Positions 1 to 9,179 of a stretch of 61,915 bases of DNA are shown piece after piece. This DNA is from Mesorhizobium sp. SOD10. GTDB taxonomy: Bacteria; Pseudomonadota; Alphaproteobacteria; Rhizobiales; Rhizobiaceae. Location of the stretch: positions 1 through 61,915 of the forward strand of contig CCNA01000021.1 in assembly GCA_000824805.1 (NCBI GenBank), read 5' to 3'. The notes below the pieces were generated by a model, which worked only from the letters and a program-made list of their open reading frames with translations, searched no databases and was not told the origin of the DNA. Within the stretch, counting starts at the first letter, position 1. The number at the start of each line of letters is the position of its first letter. Position numbers and translations under genes: made by a program.

Positions 1-69
1 CCACCCCATCAAGAGAGCCTGAGAACCCTGGCCAAGCGCTACGGGATCAACCAGAAGACGGTCGCGAAG
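1..69 (+). mobile_element. IS481-type transposase N-terminal scrap
   Basis: Reading from base 1 gives a 23-codon stretch containing ESLRTLAKRYGINQKTVAK, the helix-turn-helix start typical of IS481/IS3-like transposases (they usually continue with a Trp-Lys pair). Similarity stops after about base 69 and the reading continues into unrelated sequence. It is therefore a truncated end of an insertion sequence whose other part is missing or outside the window. The family assignment is by recognition of the motif only. Confidence 0.55.
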
Positions 70-161
70 TCGACATCGCCGGGCAGCGACGCGAGATTAC
101 GTGCCTCGTTGTCGGCTATAGACGCGTTGGGTCCGGTAGTAGTGGGTGTCCTCGACCGCCC

Positions 162-254
162 GATCGAGCCAGCGACCTCGAGGTGGCTGAGCTCTTCGGT
201 CGCTATGTCGAGGAGCATGTCCTTGCGGCCGAGATCATCTTCCTCCAGCCATTG
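162..254 (-). pseudogene. manganese catalase internal fragment
   Basis: On the minus strand 31 codons read through GRKDMLLDIATEELSHLE, the signature of dimanganese catalases in which the E-E-x-x-H residues bind the metal. Only this core piece remains. The upstream part of the gene is replaced by the end of the sugar permease gene, and the downstream reading turns into unrelated sequence near the transposase scrap. It is a fossil of a hydrogen-peroxide-detoxifying gene cut on both sides, presumably by IS activity. No function is expected. Confidence 0.55.
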
Positions 255-270
255 GGATGGGCCGAGACGA

Positions 271-1239
271 TCAGAGCGCGGCGAGACGTCGTCGTGTCAG
301 TCGGGCCTGAAGCAAGACCACCAGCAGCAGGAACAGCCCTCGGATCACTGATTGCCAGTAGGCTGAAAGCGAAATCCAACCCATTCCATTCTCAAAGTTC
401 AGAACATTGAAAAGGATACCGAGGAGGAGCACGCCGGCGAGCGTGGTCACAACCGAGCCCGAGCCGCCGGTGAGCAGCGTGCCGCCGACCACCACTGCTG
501 CTATGGCGAACAATTCCCAACCAACGCCTTCAATGGGCTGTCCCGCTCCGAACTGCGAGGCAAGGATGACGCCGGCTAGCCCAGCCAGCCCTCCGCTCGC
601 GACATAAACCAAAAACTTCACACGATCGGTACGCAGTCCCATGAGGCGAGAAGCGTCCTCGCCGCCGCCGACTGCCAACACTGCGCGTCCGGTGCCGGTG
701 TAATTCAAGATGAGGGAACCGATGAGATATGCCACGACTGCGATCGCCGCCGGGATCGGAAACGTCCAGAAATTACCCTGGCCGATGGCAGTGAACCCCG
801 ATTCATAGGAAACCGATACGGTCTGGTTGCCCGCGAGCAGGAGGGCCGAGCCACTCGCAGCCTGCATGGTAGCGAGGGTTGCTATGAACGGCATCAGATT
901 AGCGCGTGTGACAAGGGTCGCATTGATGAGCCCGGCGGCCAGCCCGGCGCCTATTCCCGCCGCGAGACCCGGCACGATGCCATAAGGGCTGGCCAATGCC
1001 GACGCTACGCTGCCCAAGGCAGCGACGGAGCCCACTGAAAGATCGATCCCGCCTGTCATGATGACGAAGCACATGCCAAGCGCCACCAGCGCGAACATGG
1101 AATTGTAGCGCAGGAGAGTCATCACATTGTAGAAGCTGAGAAACCGATCATAACGCAGGAACCCGAACAGAACGAGCGCAGCCAGCGCAATCAATACGCC
1201 GTAGGTGCCAATGATGCGGACCAGGCGGGCGCGATTCAT
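271..1239 (-). CDS. yjfF: sugar ABC transporter permease, YjfF-like
   Basis: A 322-residue inner-membrane permease of the ribose/galactofuranose (BPD_transp_2) family. It has about eight to ten hydrophobic segments and the family motif GGIDLSVGS near residue 65. It is the last gene of an operon running SBP, ATPase, permease, permease, the same order as E. coli ytfQ-ytfR-ytfT-yjfF. That pathway imports galactofuranose, and the two different permeases would form a heterodimeric channel. The start codon lies 3 bases after the stop of the upstream permease gene. The substrate is inferred from the binding protein and could be another furanose. The gene ends immediately beside a catalase fossil, so the operon end may be an insertion boundary. 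Confidence 0.85.
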   Translation of the reverse strand: MNRARLVRIIGTYGVLIALAALVLFGFLRYDRFLSFYNVMTLLRYNSMFALVALGMCFVIMTGGIDLSVGSVAALGSVASALASPYGIVPGLAAGIGAGLAAGLINATLVTRANLMPFIATLATMQAASGSALLLAGNQTVSVSYESGFTAIGQGNFWTFPIPAAIAVVAYLIGSLILNYTGTGRAVLAVGGGEDASRLMGLRTDRVKFLVYVASGGLAGLAGVILASQFGAGQPIEGVGWELFAIAAVVVGGTLLTGGSGSVVTTLAGVLLLGILFNVLNFENGMGWISLSAYWQSVIRGLFLLLVVLLQARLTRRRLAAL

Positions 1240-1242
1240 AGG

Positions 1243-2247
1243 CTACCCGCGATGCTGCTGCTGCAGCCACACGGCGAGGGCGATGATCCCCGCCTTGACC
1301 ACCAGGGCAGCGGCGTCAGGCACCCCGTTCGCCAGAAGGGTGAAGCGCACCAGTTGAATGGTAAGCGCGCCTAGCAGGCTACCGACGATGGTGGCCTTGC
1401 CGCCACTGAGCAGAGTCCCGCCCACGGCAACCGCCGCGATGGCGTCGAGCTCCATACCAAGGCCAACCAGATTCGCGTCGCTGGAGGAGTTGATTGCAAT
1501 CACGATAAGCCCGGCCAGCCCGGCGCAGAGGCCGCTTATGCCATAGACGGCAAGTTTGATCTTTGAGACGGCAATACCTGCGAGTTCGGAAGCCCTTTCA
1601 TTACCGCCGACTGCCAATATGCATCGCCCGAACAGCGTTTTTTTCAACGCCCATGCAGCTGCCGCGACAATGACAGCCATGATGATGACTTGCGCCGGGA
1701 TGTCCAAGGGTCGGGCAAGGCCGATCCATTGAAATTCCGGTACGCGGAAGGTCTGCAGGTTCCCATTCGTCATCACCTGAGCGATGCCGCGGCCCGCGAT
1801 GAACAGAACCAGTGTCGCGACAATGGGCTGGATGCGGAAGCGGGCGACCAACCAGCCATTGAAGAGTCCCAATAGCCCAGCCACCGATACCGAGACGATC
1901 ATCGCGGCAGCCACGCTCAAGTAGATGCTTCCGATCGGAAGGATCTTGCCCATGAATATCATCGGTGCCAGCGCACCCGAAATAGCCATCAGAGATCCGA
2001 CGGAGAGATCGATGCCGCCTGTGGCTATGACGAGCGTCATTCCGACGGCTACGATGACGATCGTGCAGACCTGAGTGAGGTTGACGTTCAGCGTCTGCAT
2101 CGTCGCGAAATTGCGCGTGAAGGCCAGGTTGAACGCAACCAGCAAAACCAGCGCGATCACGGTCCCGTAGCGCGACAAAAAACCGAAGAGATCGAAGCTG
2201 CGCGCGACGGCATCCCGATCCGCGTATGATCTCGGCAACTCGGTCAC
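1243..2247 (-). CDS. ytfT: sugar ABC transporter permease, YtfT-like
   Basis: A 334-residue permease of the same family as its downstream neighbour, with the conserved GGIDLSVGS motif near residue 77 and many hydrophobic helices. Its ATG overlaps the stop of the ATPase gene by four bases (ATGA), which implies translational coupling. Having two non-identical permeases in one operon is the feature that separates the YtfQRT-YjfF type from simple ribose systems, which use one permease. It probably forms the translocation pore with the YjfF-like protein. Confidence 0.85.
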   Translation of the reverse strand: MTELPRSYADRDAVARSFDLFGFLSRYGTVIALVLLVAFNLAFTRNFATMQTLNVNLTQVCTIVIVAVGMTLVIATGGIDLSVGSLMAISGALAPMIFMGKILPIGSIYLSVAAAMIVSVSVAGLLGLFNGWLVARFRIQPIVATLVLFIAGRGIAQVMTNGNLQTFRVPEFQWIGLARPLDIPAQVIIMAVIVAAAAWALKKTLFGRCILAVGGNERASELAGIAVSKIKLAVYGISGLCAGLAGLIVIAINSSSDANLVGLGMELDAIAAVAVGGTLLSGGKATIVGSLLGALTIQLVRFTLLANGVPDAAALVVKAGIIALAVWLQQQHRG

Positions 2248-3803
2248 GTCGCGGCCTCCGAGGAAGCGCTTATCCCGTGCGCCATTGCGGTCAGCACTTT
2301 TTCTTCGTTGGCGGCTTCAGCCTCCAACTCGGTCACGCTGACACCGTCGCGCAGAACGAATATGCGATCCGCACCCTCGATCACTTCCTCCAGCTCTGAC
2401 GAGATCATGAGCACGCCGAGACCCTGGTCTGCAAGTCCGCGGATCAGACGCTGGATCTCGCCCTTGGCACCCACATCGATTCCCCTTGTCGGCTCGTCGA
2501 GTATGAGCAGCTTCGGGTTCATCGCCAGCCAACGGGCAAGCAGCACTTTCTGCTGATTCCCGCCCGAAAGCTCTCGCACCTTCTGATTGGGCCCGGAACA
2601 TTTTATGCCGAGCTCGCGGATGAACCGCTCGACGACTTCGCGCTGGCGCGACTCGTCCAGCACGCCGTTGCGGCTGATTTTCGGGAGCAACGCAAGGGTG
2701 AGATTTTCTGCCACCGTCATCTCCGGCACAATGCCTTCGCTCTTCCGGTCCTCGGTGCAAAAGCCCATGCCGGCGACGATAGCGTCGGCGGGACGCTCAG
2801 GATTGTAGGCAGCGCCTTCCATCGTCATCTCGCCGGCGTTCGCGCGATCGGCTCCGAACACGAGCCTTGCGGTTTCTGTACGACCTGCGCCCAGTAGGCC
2901 GGCAAAGCCCGCGATCTCGCCGCGCCGGAGGTCGAAGCTTACATCGCGGACGGCCTGCCCGGCTCTAAGCCTGCGGGCCGAAAACATCATATCCCCGATC
3001 CTAGAGCGGTCGCGCTCGCCGAAGGCTGTGGCGTGCCCCTCGACAGCCGCGACATCGCGGCCAAGCATAGCTGCGACAAGTTCCAGCTTGCCGATCTCTT
3101 CCATCGCGGCGCTGCGCACAGTGCGGCCGTCGCGCATGATCGTGACCTGGTCGCAGACTTCATACAGCTCATCGAGCTTGTGGCTTACAAAAATAACCGA
3201 TACCCCTTCAGCCTTCAGCTGACGGATGACGCTGAACAGCACTCCCACTTCGCGTTCATCAAGGGACGAGGTCGGCTCGTCCATAATGACAAGGCGAGCG
3301 GAAAACCCTATGGCCCGGGCGATCGCCACCATCTGCTGTGTTGCGGTGTTCAATTCACCCAGCGGACGGCGAACATCGATGCCAATGGAGAAGCGGCTCA
3401 GCAGGCGCTCGGCTTCCGCGTGCATGGCATTCCAGTCGAGCAGGCCGTAGCGGCGCTTTTCCCGGCCCAGGCAAATGTTCTCCGTCACCGAACGCAGCGG
3501 GACCAGATTGATCTCCTGATAGATCGTGCTGATGCCGTTGACTTGTGCCTGGTGGGGCGAGTGGACCTCAAAAGGCTTGCCTTCGAACAGCACTTGCCCG
3601 GCATCCTTGCGGTGGTACCCGGTCAAGACCTTGATCAGCGTCGATTTGCCCGCGCCGTTCTGGCCTATCAGGGCATGGACCTCGCCTGAGCGCACGGAAA
3701 GCGACGCGTCCACCAGCGCGGGTATGCCGGCGAAGCGCTTTTGGATGTCGCGCATGTCGAGAAGCAGCGGGGAGGGCCCGTCCGGCGGCCGCGTCATTGG
3801 CAA
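2244..3803 (-). CDS. ytfR: sugar ABC transporter ATP-binding protein, YtfR-like
   Basis: A 519-residue double ATPase of the RbsA/MglA/YtfR type. The N-terminal half has the Walker A sequence GQNGAGKST (about residue 53) and MDEPTSSLDE as Walker B. The C-terminal half has a degenerate Walker A (LLGAGRTE, normal for the family), the signature LSGGNQQKV and a second DEPTRGIDVG. It powers import by the two downstream permeases. The length is normal for the family. It is separated from the binding-protein gene by 53 bases and overlaps the next gene by four. Confidence 0.92.
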   Translation of the reverse strand: MPMTRPPDGPSPLLLDMRDIQKRFAGIPALVDASLSVRSGEVHALIGQNGAGKSTLIKVLTGYHRKDAGQVLFEGKPFEVHSPHQAQVNGISTIYQEINLVPLRSVTENICLGREKRRYGLLDWNAMHAEAERLLSRFSIGIDVRRPLGELNTATQQMVAIARAIGFSARLVIMDEPTSSLDEREVGVLFSVIRQLKAEGVSVIFVSHKLDELYEVCDQVTIMRDGRTVRSAAMEEIGKLELVAAMLGRDVAAVEGHATAFGERDRSRIGDMMFSARRLRAGQAVRDVSFDLRRGEIAGFAGLLGAGRTETARLVFGADRANAGEMTMEGAAYNPERPADAIVAGMGFCTEDRKSEGIVPEMTVAENLTLALLPKISRNGVLDESRQREVVERFIRELGIKCSGPNQKVRELSGGNQQKVLLARWLAMNPKLLILDEPTRGIDVGAKGEIQRLIRGLADQGLGVLMISSELEEVIEGADRIFVLRDGVSVTELEAEAANEEKVLTAMAHGISASSEAAT

Positions 3804-3856
3804 AGCTCCGAAAAGCCTCCCCGCCGAGGCGGGGAGGCAGTTTTAACCAGACGACC

Positions 3857-4837
3857 TCAGAACGCCGTACCAATCTTATCCTTGGCGTTGGTGCCGTCGT
3901 AGAAGTCGTCGTCGTTCTTGATGAAAGGCGGGATTTGCTTCCCGGCTGCATAGTCGGCCATCGTGGCGAAAGCCTTCGGTCCGAAAAGCGGGCTGCAGCC
4001 GCAGATGGCGCCGATCTTGCCGTCGATGATTGCTTGCACGCCGTCTTTTTCGCCATCGATCGAGACAATAAGCACGTCTTTTCCCGGCGTCTTGCCGGCC
4101 GCCTCGAGAGCTGCGATGGCGCCGAGTGCCATCTCGTCATTATGGGCATAGATGATATCGGCTTCAGGATGCGCCTGTAGCAAGGTCTCGGCTACCTGGC
4201 GGCCCTTGTCGCGGGCGAAGTCGCCCGACTGTGAGGCGACAATCTTGAACTCCGAGTGCTTGGCGATGATGTCGTCAAAACCCTTCTTGCGGTCGTTGGC
4301 TGGCGAGGAACCGGTGGTGCCTTCCAGCTCGATGATCTTCGATTTTCCATTGGCGTTCTTCACCACCCATTCGGCAATGCGGTTACCCTCATTGATGAAG
4401 TCGGAACCGATGAAGGTGACGTAATCCTGTCCAGGCTTGGCCATGGTGTGGTCGACATCGCGGTCGATGAGGAAGACCGGGATGCCGGCATCACGCGCGG
4501 CCAGGATGACTGGCACCAGCGGCTTGTCCTCGCGCGGAGGCAGGAAAATCGCATCGACCCCCTGAGCGATCATGGAGTTTACGTCGGAAGCCTGCTTGGC
4601 CGAGGATCCGGCGGCATCAGTATAGACGAGCTGATGGCCGAGCTTTGCAGCCTCGTCCTGCATGCTTTTGGTTTCAGCCAACCGCCATGGATTGTTGCTC
4701 TCGGTCTGGGCGAAGCCAACCTTGTATTTGTCTTTCTTGGCGAGCGGCGGCAGCGCGGCGAAGGCACGTGATGCGAGGGTAAGAGCGGCCGCGCCGACGG
4801 CGGAGCCTACCAACAATTTCCGACGCGTAATGATCAT
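3857..4837 (-). CDS. ytfQ: periplasmic sugar-binding protein, YtfQ-like
   Basis: A 326-residue substrate-binding protein (Peripla_BP_4 fold). The N-terminus ITRRKLLVGSAV... has twin arginines before a hydrophobic stretch ending AFA, so Tat-dependent export is plausible. The mature part resembles YtfQ closely: IAQGVDAIF, IPVFLIDRDVD, DRKKGF, SQSGDF and YAHNDEMALGA occur in the same order. YtfQ binds galactofuranose and galactopyranose. A closely related furanose is possible here. A good ribosome-binding sequence (GGAGGAAAG) sits just upstream of the ATG. It lies between the GMC oxidoreductase gene and the ATPase gene in one minus-strand operon. Confidence 0.88.
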   Translation of the reverse strand: MIITRRKLLVGSAVGAAALTLASRAFAALPPLAKKDKYKVGFAQTESNNPWRLAETKSMQDEAAKLGHQLVYTDAAGSSAKQASDVNSMIAQGVDAIFLPPREDKPLVPVILAARDAGIPVFLIDRDVDHTMAKPGQDYVTFIGSDFINEGNRIAEWVVKNANGKSKIIELEGTTGSSPANDRKKGFDDIIAKHSEFKIVASQSGDFARDKGRQVAETLLQAHPEADIIYAHNDEMALGAIAALEAAGKTPGKDVLIVSIDGEKDGVQAIIDGKIGAICGCSPLFGPKAFATMADYAAGKQIPPFIKNDDDFYDGTNAKDKIGTAF

Positions 4838-4885
4838 GCTTTCCTCCTTGGTTGTCGCGTTTTGACGACGTTGAATATTCCTCGC

Positions 4886-6556
4886 CTATGCGGGCCAGGT
4901 CAGCTCGCTAGCAGGCGCCTCCCTCGATTGAGTCACTGCGCCCGGTTCCAAAATGAAGTCGGCGCAGCGATCGCCCAGCATCATGGCGGGTGCAGCGGTG
5001 TTGCCGGCGTTGATGTTGGGACAGGCTGACATGTCGGCAACGCGCAAGTTCTCTATCCCGCGCACCCGCATGGCCGCGTCCAGGACGGCCATTCGATCGC
5101 TGTCCGGACCCATACGGCACGTGCCGGCGGGATGGTAATTCGTTTTGACAAAACGCTTGCAGTGCTTTTCCAGCGCCTCGTCGCTGAGGTCGTCTTCCCT
5201 GGGAACGGCTACAGCCTTGATGCGGTCCGCCAGAGGCTTCGCGTGGAATGCCTTCATGAAATAGCGCTGGCCGGCAATCATCTCCTTCATGTCGTCTTGG
5301 TGTTTGAGCAGGTGCGGAGAGACGACCGGCATGTCATCTGGATCTGCCGAACGCAGCTTCACAAAGCCACGGGACTTCGGCTTGACAACCACGGTCGTCA
5401 CCGTGAGGCCGTAGGTATTCTCCACCAGGGTGAGGATATCGCGGTCCAGGTAGACATGCGGTACGCAAAACGCCTGGATCGTCGGTTCGCCATCCGGATC
5501 GGAAGGATTGACAAAAGCTCCTGCTTCGACCCCTGCGGACAGGATCGTCCCGGCGCCGAACAGCTTGAAATGCAAGCCGTTCTTGATCATCCGCCAACCC
5601 TGGCCCTGCTTAAAGTAGCCGTAGGGCCCGTTTGTCGTGGCAATGATCGGCACTTCCGGATGGTCGATCAGGTTCTGGCCTACGCCTGGAAGGTCGGCGA
5701 TGCAGGCAATGTCATGTTTGGCAAGTTCGTCAGCCGGGCCAATACCTGACAGCATCAGGAGTTTCGGCGACACCAGTGCGCCAGACGAGACGATCACGTC
5801 GCCATCCGCATAGGCCTGGTGTTCGGTTCCTGATTGGTCAGTGTAGATTACACCCTTTGCGCGCTCGCTTTGGATCAGCAACCGTCTCGCGGCAGAATTC
5901 AGCCTCAGCGTCAGCCTTGGATCCTTCGCCAATGGCTCGATAAAGGCATAGGCGGCGCTGCTGCGCTTCCCGCGCCGGTTCATGAACTGATAGAAGCCTA
6001 CTCCGCGTTGCGACGGCCCGTTGAAGTCATGATTGTAGGGCAGTCCGAGCCGTTGCACCGCCTGCACGAACCACCGCGAAACGTCATCAATGTGACCGGG
6101 GTCGGAGACGAGCAACGGTCCTTCGCTGCCATGCAAGTCGCCGCCGAGGCGGTTGTTGCCTTCCATGCCCGTGAAGTGGGGCAGCACAGCCTGCCAATTC
6201 CAGCGGATGCCGGCATTGTTGCCGCGCAGCAGCTCATCCCATTCGTCGTAGTCCGAGGCGCGGCCGCGCATATAGACTTGGGCATTGACCGAGGTGCCGC
6301 CGCCCAGCACGTTGCCCTGGGAGATTTCGTGTTGGCGGCCTTCCAGATGCTGCTGCGGCTCGGTGCGGTAATAGCGCATGAACTTCGAGCCATTGATCAT
6401 CTTGAAGATGCCCGGCGGCATATCGAGCAGCGGGTGGTGGTGCGAATGCCCAGCTTCGAGAAGCAGGACCCGCCGTCCCGCTTTCACCAACCGCGCCGCG
6501 ACCACGCAACCCGCTGCTCCGCCGCCCACCACGATATGATCGTAAGTCTGGGTCAT
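4886..6556 (-). CDS. GMC-family FAD oxidoreductase
   Basis: About 556 residues of the glucose-methanol-choline oxidoreductase family. The N-terminus holds the FAD-binding VVGGGAAGCVVAARL and the adenine-contacting LLLEAG. The C-terminal region has HPAGTCRMG with the catalytic His and NINAGNTAAPAMM with the usual second catalytic-site Asn/His region. Members oxidise alcohols, sugars or choline and pass electrons to a quinone or cytochrome. With a sugar importer directly downstream and a sugar-acid-type dehydratase divergent, oxidation of the imported sugar to a lactone or acid is the likely role. I chose ATG 6556, which follows GGGAGG at about 10 bases, over GTG 6562. Confidence 0.88.
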   Translation of the reverse strand: MTQTYDHIVVGGGAAGCVVAARLVKAGRRVLLLEAGHSHHHPLLDMPPGIFKMINGSKFMRYYRTEPQQHLEGRQHEISQGNVLGGGTSVNAQVYMRGRASDYDEWDELLRGNNAGIRWNWQAVLPHFTGMEGNNRLGGDLHGSEGPLLVSDPGHIDDVSRWFVQAVQRLGLPYNHDFNGPSQRGVGFYQFMNRRGKRSSAAYAFIEPLAKDPRLTLRLNSAARRLLIQSERAKGVIYTDQSGTEHQAYADGDVIVSSGALVSPKLLMLSGIGPADELAKHDIACIADLPGVGQNLIDHPEVPIIATTNGPYGYFKQGQGWRMIKNGLHFKLFGAGTILSAGVEAGAFVNPSDPDGEPTIQAFCVPHVYLDRDILTLVENTYGLTVTTVVVKPKSRGFVKLRSADPDDMPVVSPHLLKHQDDMKEMIAGQRYFMKAFHAKPLADRIKAVAVPREDDLSDEALEKHCKRFVKTNYHPAGTCRMGPDSDRMAVLDAAMRVRGIENLRVADMSACPNINAGNTAAPAMMLGDRCADFILEPGAVTQSREAPASELTWPA

Positions 6557-6580
6557 TCTCACCGGCCCTCCCGCCGGCCC

Positions 6581-7327
6581 TCAAGACATTTCAAATGTCC
6601 CACGGACATATTCCCAAGCCGCGGAAAGATGATTGAGCAGTGCGCGCTCTGCGCCGTCTGGGTCTCGATCGATGATGGCCATACAGATTTCGCGGTGGCT
6701 CAGGAAATTGATCCGGTTGCGCTCGGGTGACCGGGGCATGCGCATCCAATGCGGTGACAGCCAGGCAGTGAAGGCCTTGTGCACGGCGGGCATCACCGGA
6801 TTGCGCGTGATCTGGTAGAGCACGGCGTGGAATCCCACGTCGGTTGCATAGAATTTTTCCGAATCCGGTATCGCCGCCTCATTCATCTCGAGCGCTGATC
6901 TGAGCGTGGCCACGTCGTCCTTGCGCGCGTGGATGGCGGCGTTGCGGGCAAGAGCGGCTTCAAGAAAGACCCGGGTGTCGTAGAGGTTCTTTACTCCTGC
7001 CTGATCGTTTAGCAGGTGGCCGACAACACCTTCCAAAGCGCCGAGCGCCGCGTCCAGCCCCGGCCGGCGCACCACCGGGCGAAAGCGTGGACGCGCTTCG
7101 ACAAGACCGCGGCTTGCCAGGCGAGCGACTGCTTCACGCACCACGCCGCGGCCAACGCCGTACTCGGCCATCAATTCGCGCTCAGCTGGCAGGAAGCTGC
7201 CGTCGCCGAGCTTGCCGGAGGCGATATCCGCTTCGATTCCGGCCACCATGGCGTCTGCGGCGCGAGCAGCTCCGCTCGTGGCCCGCGTTCCGGAATGTTG
7301 TGGTGTGCTTAGCAAGCCGTCCTCCAC
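6581..7327 (-). CDS. GntR-family regulator (FadR/FCD subfamily)
   Basis: A 248-residue transcription factor. An N-terminal winged helix (about residues 25-95, LPAERELMAEYGVGRGVVREAV then SRGLVEARPRFRPVV) is followed by an all-helical FCD ligand domain with family metal-ligand positions (for example the Asp at VGFHAVLYQ and a later His). FCD regulators usually sense sugar acids or other carboxylates and repress their own catabolic operon. The GTG start at 7327 leads the minus-strand operon. The divergent dehydratase gene is 160 bases away, with repeated GGTCCG/CGGACC boxes in between that are good operator candidates. Confidence 0.88.
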   Translation of the reverse strand: MEDGLLSTPQHSGTRATSGAARAADAMVAGIEADIASGKLGDGSFLPAERELMAEYGVGRGVVREAVARLASRGLVEARPRFRPVVRRPGLDAALGALEGVVGHLLNDQAGVKNLYDTRVFLEAALARNAAIHARKDDVATLRSALEMNEAAIPDSEKFYATDVGFHAVLYQITRNPVMPAVHKAFTAWLSPHWMRMPRSPERNRINFLSHREICMAIIDRDPDGAERALLNHLSAAWEYVRGTFEMS

Positions 7328-7352
7328 TTTTCACCCAACCATTAATGCGCAG

Positions 7353-7430
7353 ATCGGACCAAAGCACAAGGTCCGGCGAATTATCATCGGACCAAAATAG
7401 GCGAAATCGGCTTCGCCTGGTTGCGGTCCG
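7353..7430. promoter_or_regulatory. candidate GntR operator region
   Basis: The intergenic region between the regulator and the dehydratase gene holds ATCGGACCAAA twice in direct orientation (7353-7363 and 7386-7396). The inverted half-site GGTCCG occurs at 7370-7375 and again at 7425-7430. CGGACC with GGTCCG nine bases later forms a dyad (7355-7375). FCD-type GntR proteins bind short dyads, so this is a plausible shared operator for both divergent units. No binding has been shown. Confidence 0.5.
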
Positions 7431-7486
7431 CGCTCCAGAGTGCAATTATGGTAGGACGAAATAGGTGAAGGGACGAGAGTCTCGCA

Positions 7487-8587
7487 ATGGGCGATACAGT
7501 GATCACGGACGTGAAGGTTCGGCTTTTTCGGGTGCCGCTGCGTGAAGTGATGACCGACGCCAAGCATGGCGCCCACACGCATTTCGAGCTCGTGACAGCA
7601 AGCCTCAGGCTGGCCGACGGCAGTGAAGGAACTGGCTACACCTACACTGGCGGCAAAGGGGGGCATGCGATCGGAGCCATGATCGTGCACGACCTGGCGC
7701 CGTTCCTGAAAGGACGGGACGCGACGGAGATCGAGGCGCTCTATGATGGGATGTTATGGCACATCCATTACGTCGGGCGCGGCGGCATCGCGTCCTTTGC
7801 AGTTTCTGCCCTCGACATAGCGCTCTGGGACCTGCAGGGCCGGCGCATGGGCCGGCCACTCTGGCAGATGGCCGGCGGCGCGAACAAGACAGCCAAGGTA
7901 TATCGCGGTGGCATCGACCTGAACTTCTCCCTCGATCAGTTGCAGGCGAGCATCGACTCCTATCTCGCCGCCGGGTTCAAAGCCGTGAAGATCAAGGTCG
8001 GCAAAGATGACCTTGCAGAGGATGTCGCCCGAGTAAAGGCCATCCGCGAGCGCATCGGGCCGCACACCCCCTTCATGGTGGACGCCAATTATGCGCTCGA
8101 CATTCATCGGGCGATCGAGGCGGCGAAAGCATTCGCGCCTTACGATCTGCTATGGTTCGAGGAGCCTATCATCCCGGACGATTACCAGGGCTACGCTGCC
8201 ATTGCCGAGGCGACGGGCGTGCCGCTGGCCATGGGCGAGAACTTGCATGTGATCGAGGAGTTCGAGCATGCCTTCGCATGGTCGAAGCTGTCCTACATCC
8301 AACCGGACGCCTCGAACTGTGGCGGCATAACAGGTTGGTCGCGGGTGGCCGAGCTTTCCCGCAAGGCTGGAGTTCCGGTGTGCAGCCACGGCATGCAGGA
8401 ACTCCATGTCAGTTTGGTCGCGGGCCAACCAAACGCTGGTTGGGTGGAGGCGCACAGTTTCGACATCGACCAGTATACCACTCGCCCGCTCAGGTTGCTG
8501 GATGGGCTCGCAGTCGCCCCGGACGAACCAGGCATTGGTGTCAGCTTTGACTGGCGGAAGCTGGATGGTTTTGAGGAGAAGGTCTAA
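7487..8587 (+). CDS. mandelate racemase/muconate lactonizing family dehydratase
   Basis: A 366-residue enolase-superfamily enzyme. The barrel shows KIKVGK with the KxK base motif (about residue 163), three metal ligands at VDAN, WFEEP and MGEN, then QPDA and CSHGMQ giving the Asp-His dyad. KxK plus His-Asp is the mandelate-racemase subgroup pattern, which covers racemases and sugar-acid dehydratases. Beside a sugar importer and GMC oxidase, dehydration of an aldonate or uronate is the likely activity. The exact substrate cannot be read from sequence. It is divergent from the GntR gene and probably co-regulated. Confidence 0.88.
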   Translation: MGDTVITDVKVRLFRVPLREVMTDAKHGAHTHFELVTASLRLADGSEGTGYTYTGGKGGHAIGAMIVHDLAPFLKGRDATEIEALYDGMLWHIHYVGRGGIASFAVSALDIALWDLQGRRMGRPLWQMAGGANKTAKVYRGGIDLNFSLDQLQASIDSYLAAGFKAVKIKVGKDDLAEDVARVKAIRERIGPHTPFMVDANYALDIHRAIEAAKAFAPYDLLWFEEPIIPDDYQGYAAIAEATGVPLAMGENLHVIEEFEHAFAWSKLSYIQPDASNCGGITGWSRVAELSRKAGVPVCSHGMQELHVSLVAGQPNAGWVEAHSFDIDQYTTRPLRLLDGLAVAPDEPGIGVSFDWRKLDGFEEKV

Positions 8588-8826
8588 CCCGAGAGCACGG
8601 CGCTTACCCAGGTGCCGACAGGGATATCGGCGCGTCGACCTGAGCTCAACTTTTCCCCTGCTCGACGACGTGCCTCCGAACGGCACGCAAGCTAGATCGA
8701 CCAGGCAAAACGATGTCTAGAACGGCGGCCATACGTCAGCCGAGTATGCTGGCCCCGACGGGGTCTGCCGGTAGGATACCTCGCCAGAGTCGCTAGGGCG
8801 GCAAGGTAGCCAGCGTCGTTGCGGAA

Positions 8827-9150
8827 TTGGATTTCTTGGCAGCCTTGCTCGACTCACGCTGGCGCATTCCCGGAACTAATTTGTTCGGTCTGGATGCGTT
8901 GGTGGGGCTGGTGCCCATACTCGGAGACGCAGCCACTGGCATCGTGTCGGCCTATATCGTGTTGCGTGCCCGAAGCTGCGGTGCCGCAATTTCTTGGTCG
9001 CCAGGATGTTGGGGAACGTATTGCTCGATACGCTTGTCGGTAGCGTCCCCATTCTGGGCTCAATCTTCGATGTGTTTTCAAGGCCAACAATCGCAACATC
9101 CGGCTGCTTCGCCGTCACCTTGGTAAGGCGGACGTTCGCAGCCGCTCTGC
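8827..9150 (+). pseudogene. DUF4112 protein, frameshifted (copy 1)
   Basis: The reading DFLAALLDSRWRIPGTN then GLVPILGDAATGIVSAYIV is the start of a DUF4112 membrane protein. Near 8985 the frame changes (ARMLGNVLLDTLVGSVPILG continues in another frame). It changes again near 9075, after which the expected KANNRNIRLLRRHLGK is out of frame. The second copy at 34390-34770 is intact at these two points but broken elsewhere. The protein is probably not made. Confidence 0.75.
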
Positions 9151-9179
9151 CGAGCGAGCGGCTTGATCGGCACACCCGA

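Noticed and set aside
3033..3689. A 218-residue plus-strand frame
   Set aside because: It lies entirely opposite the transporter ATPase gene and has no recognisable domain; it is an antisense shadow.
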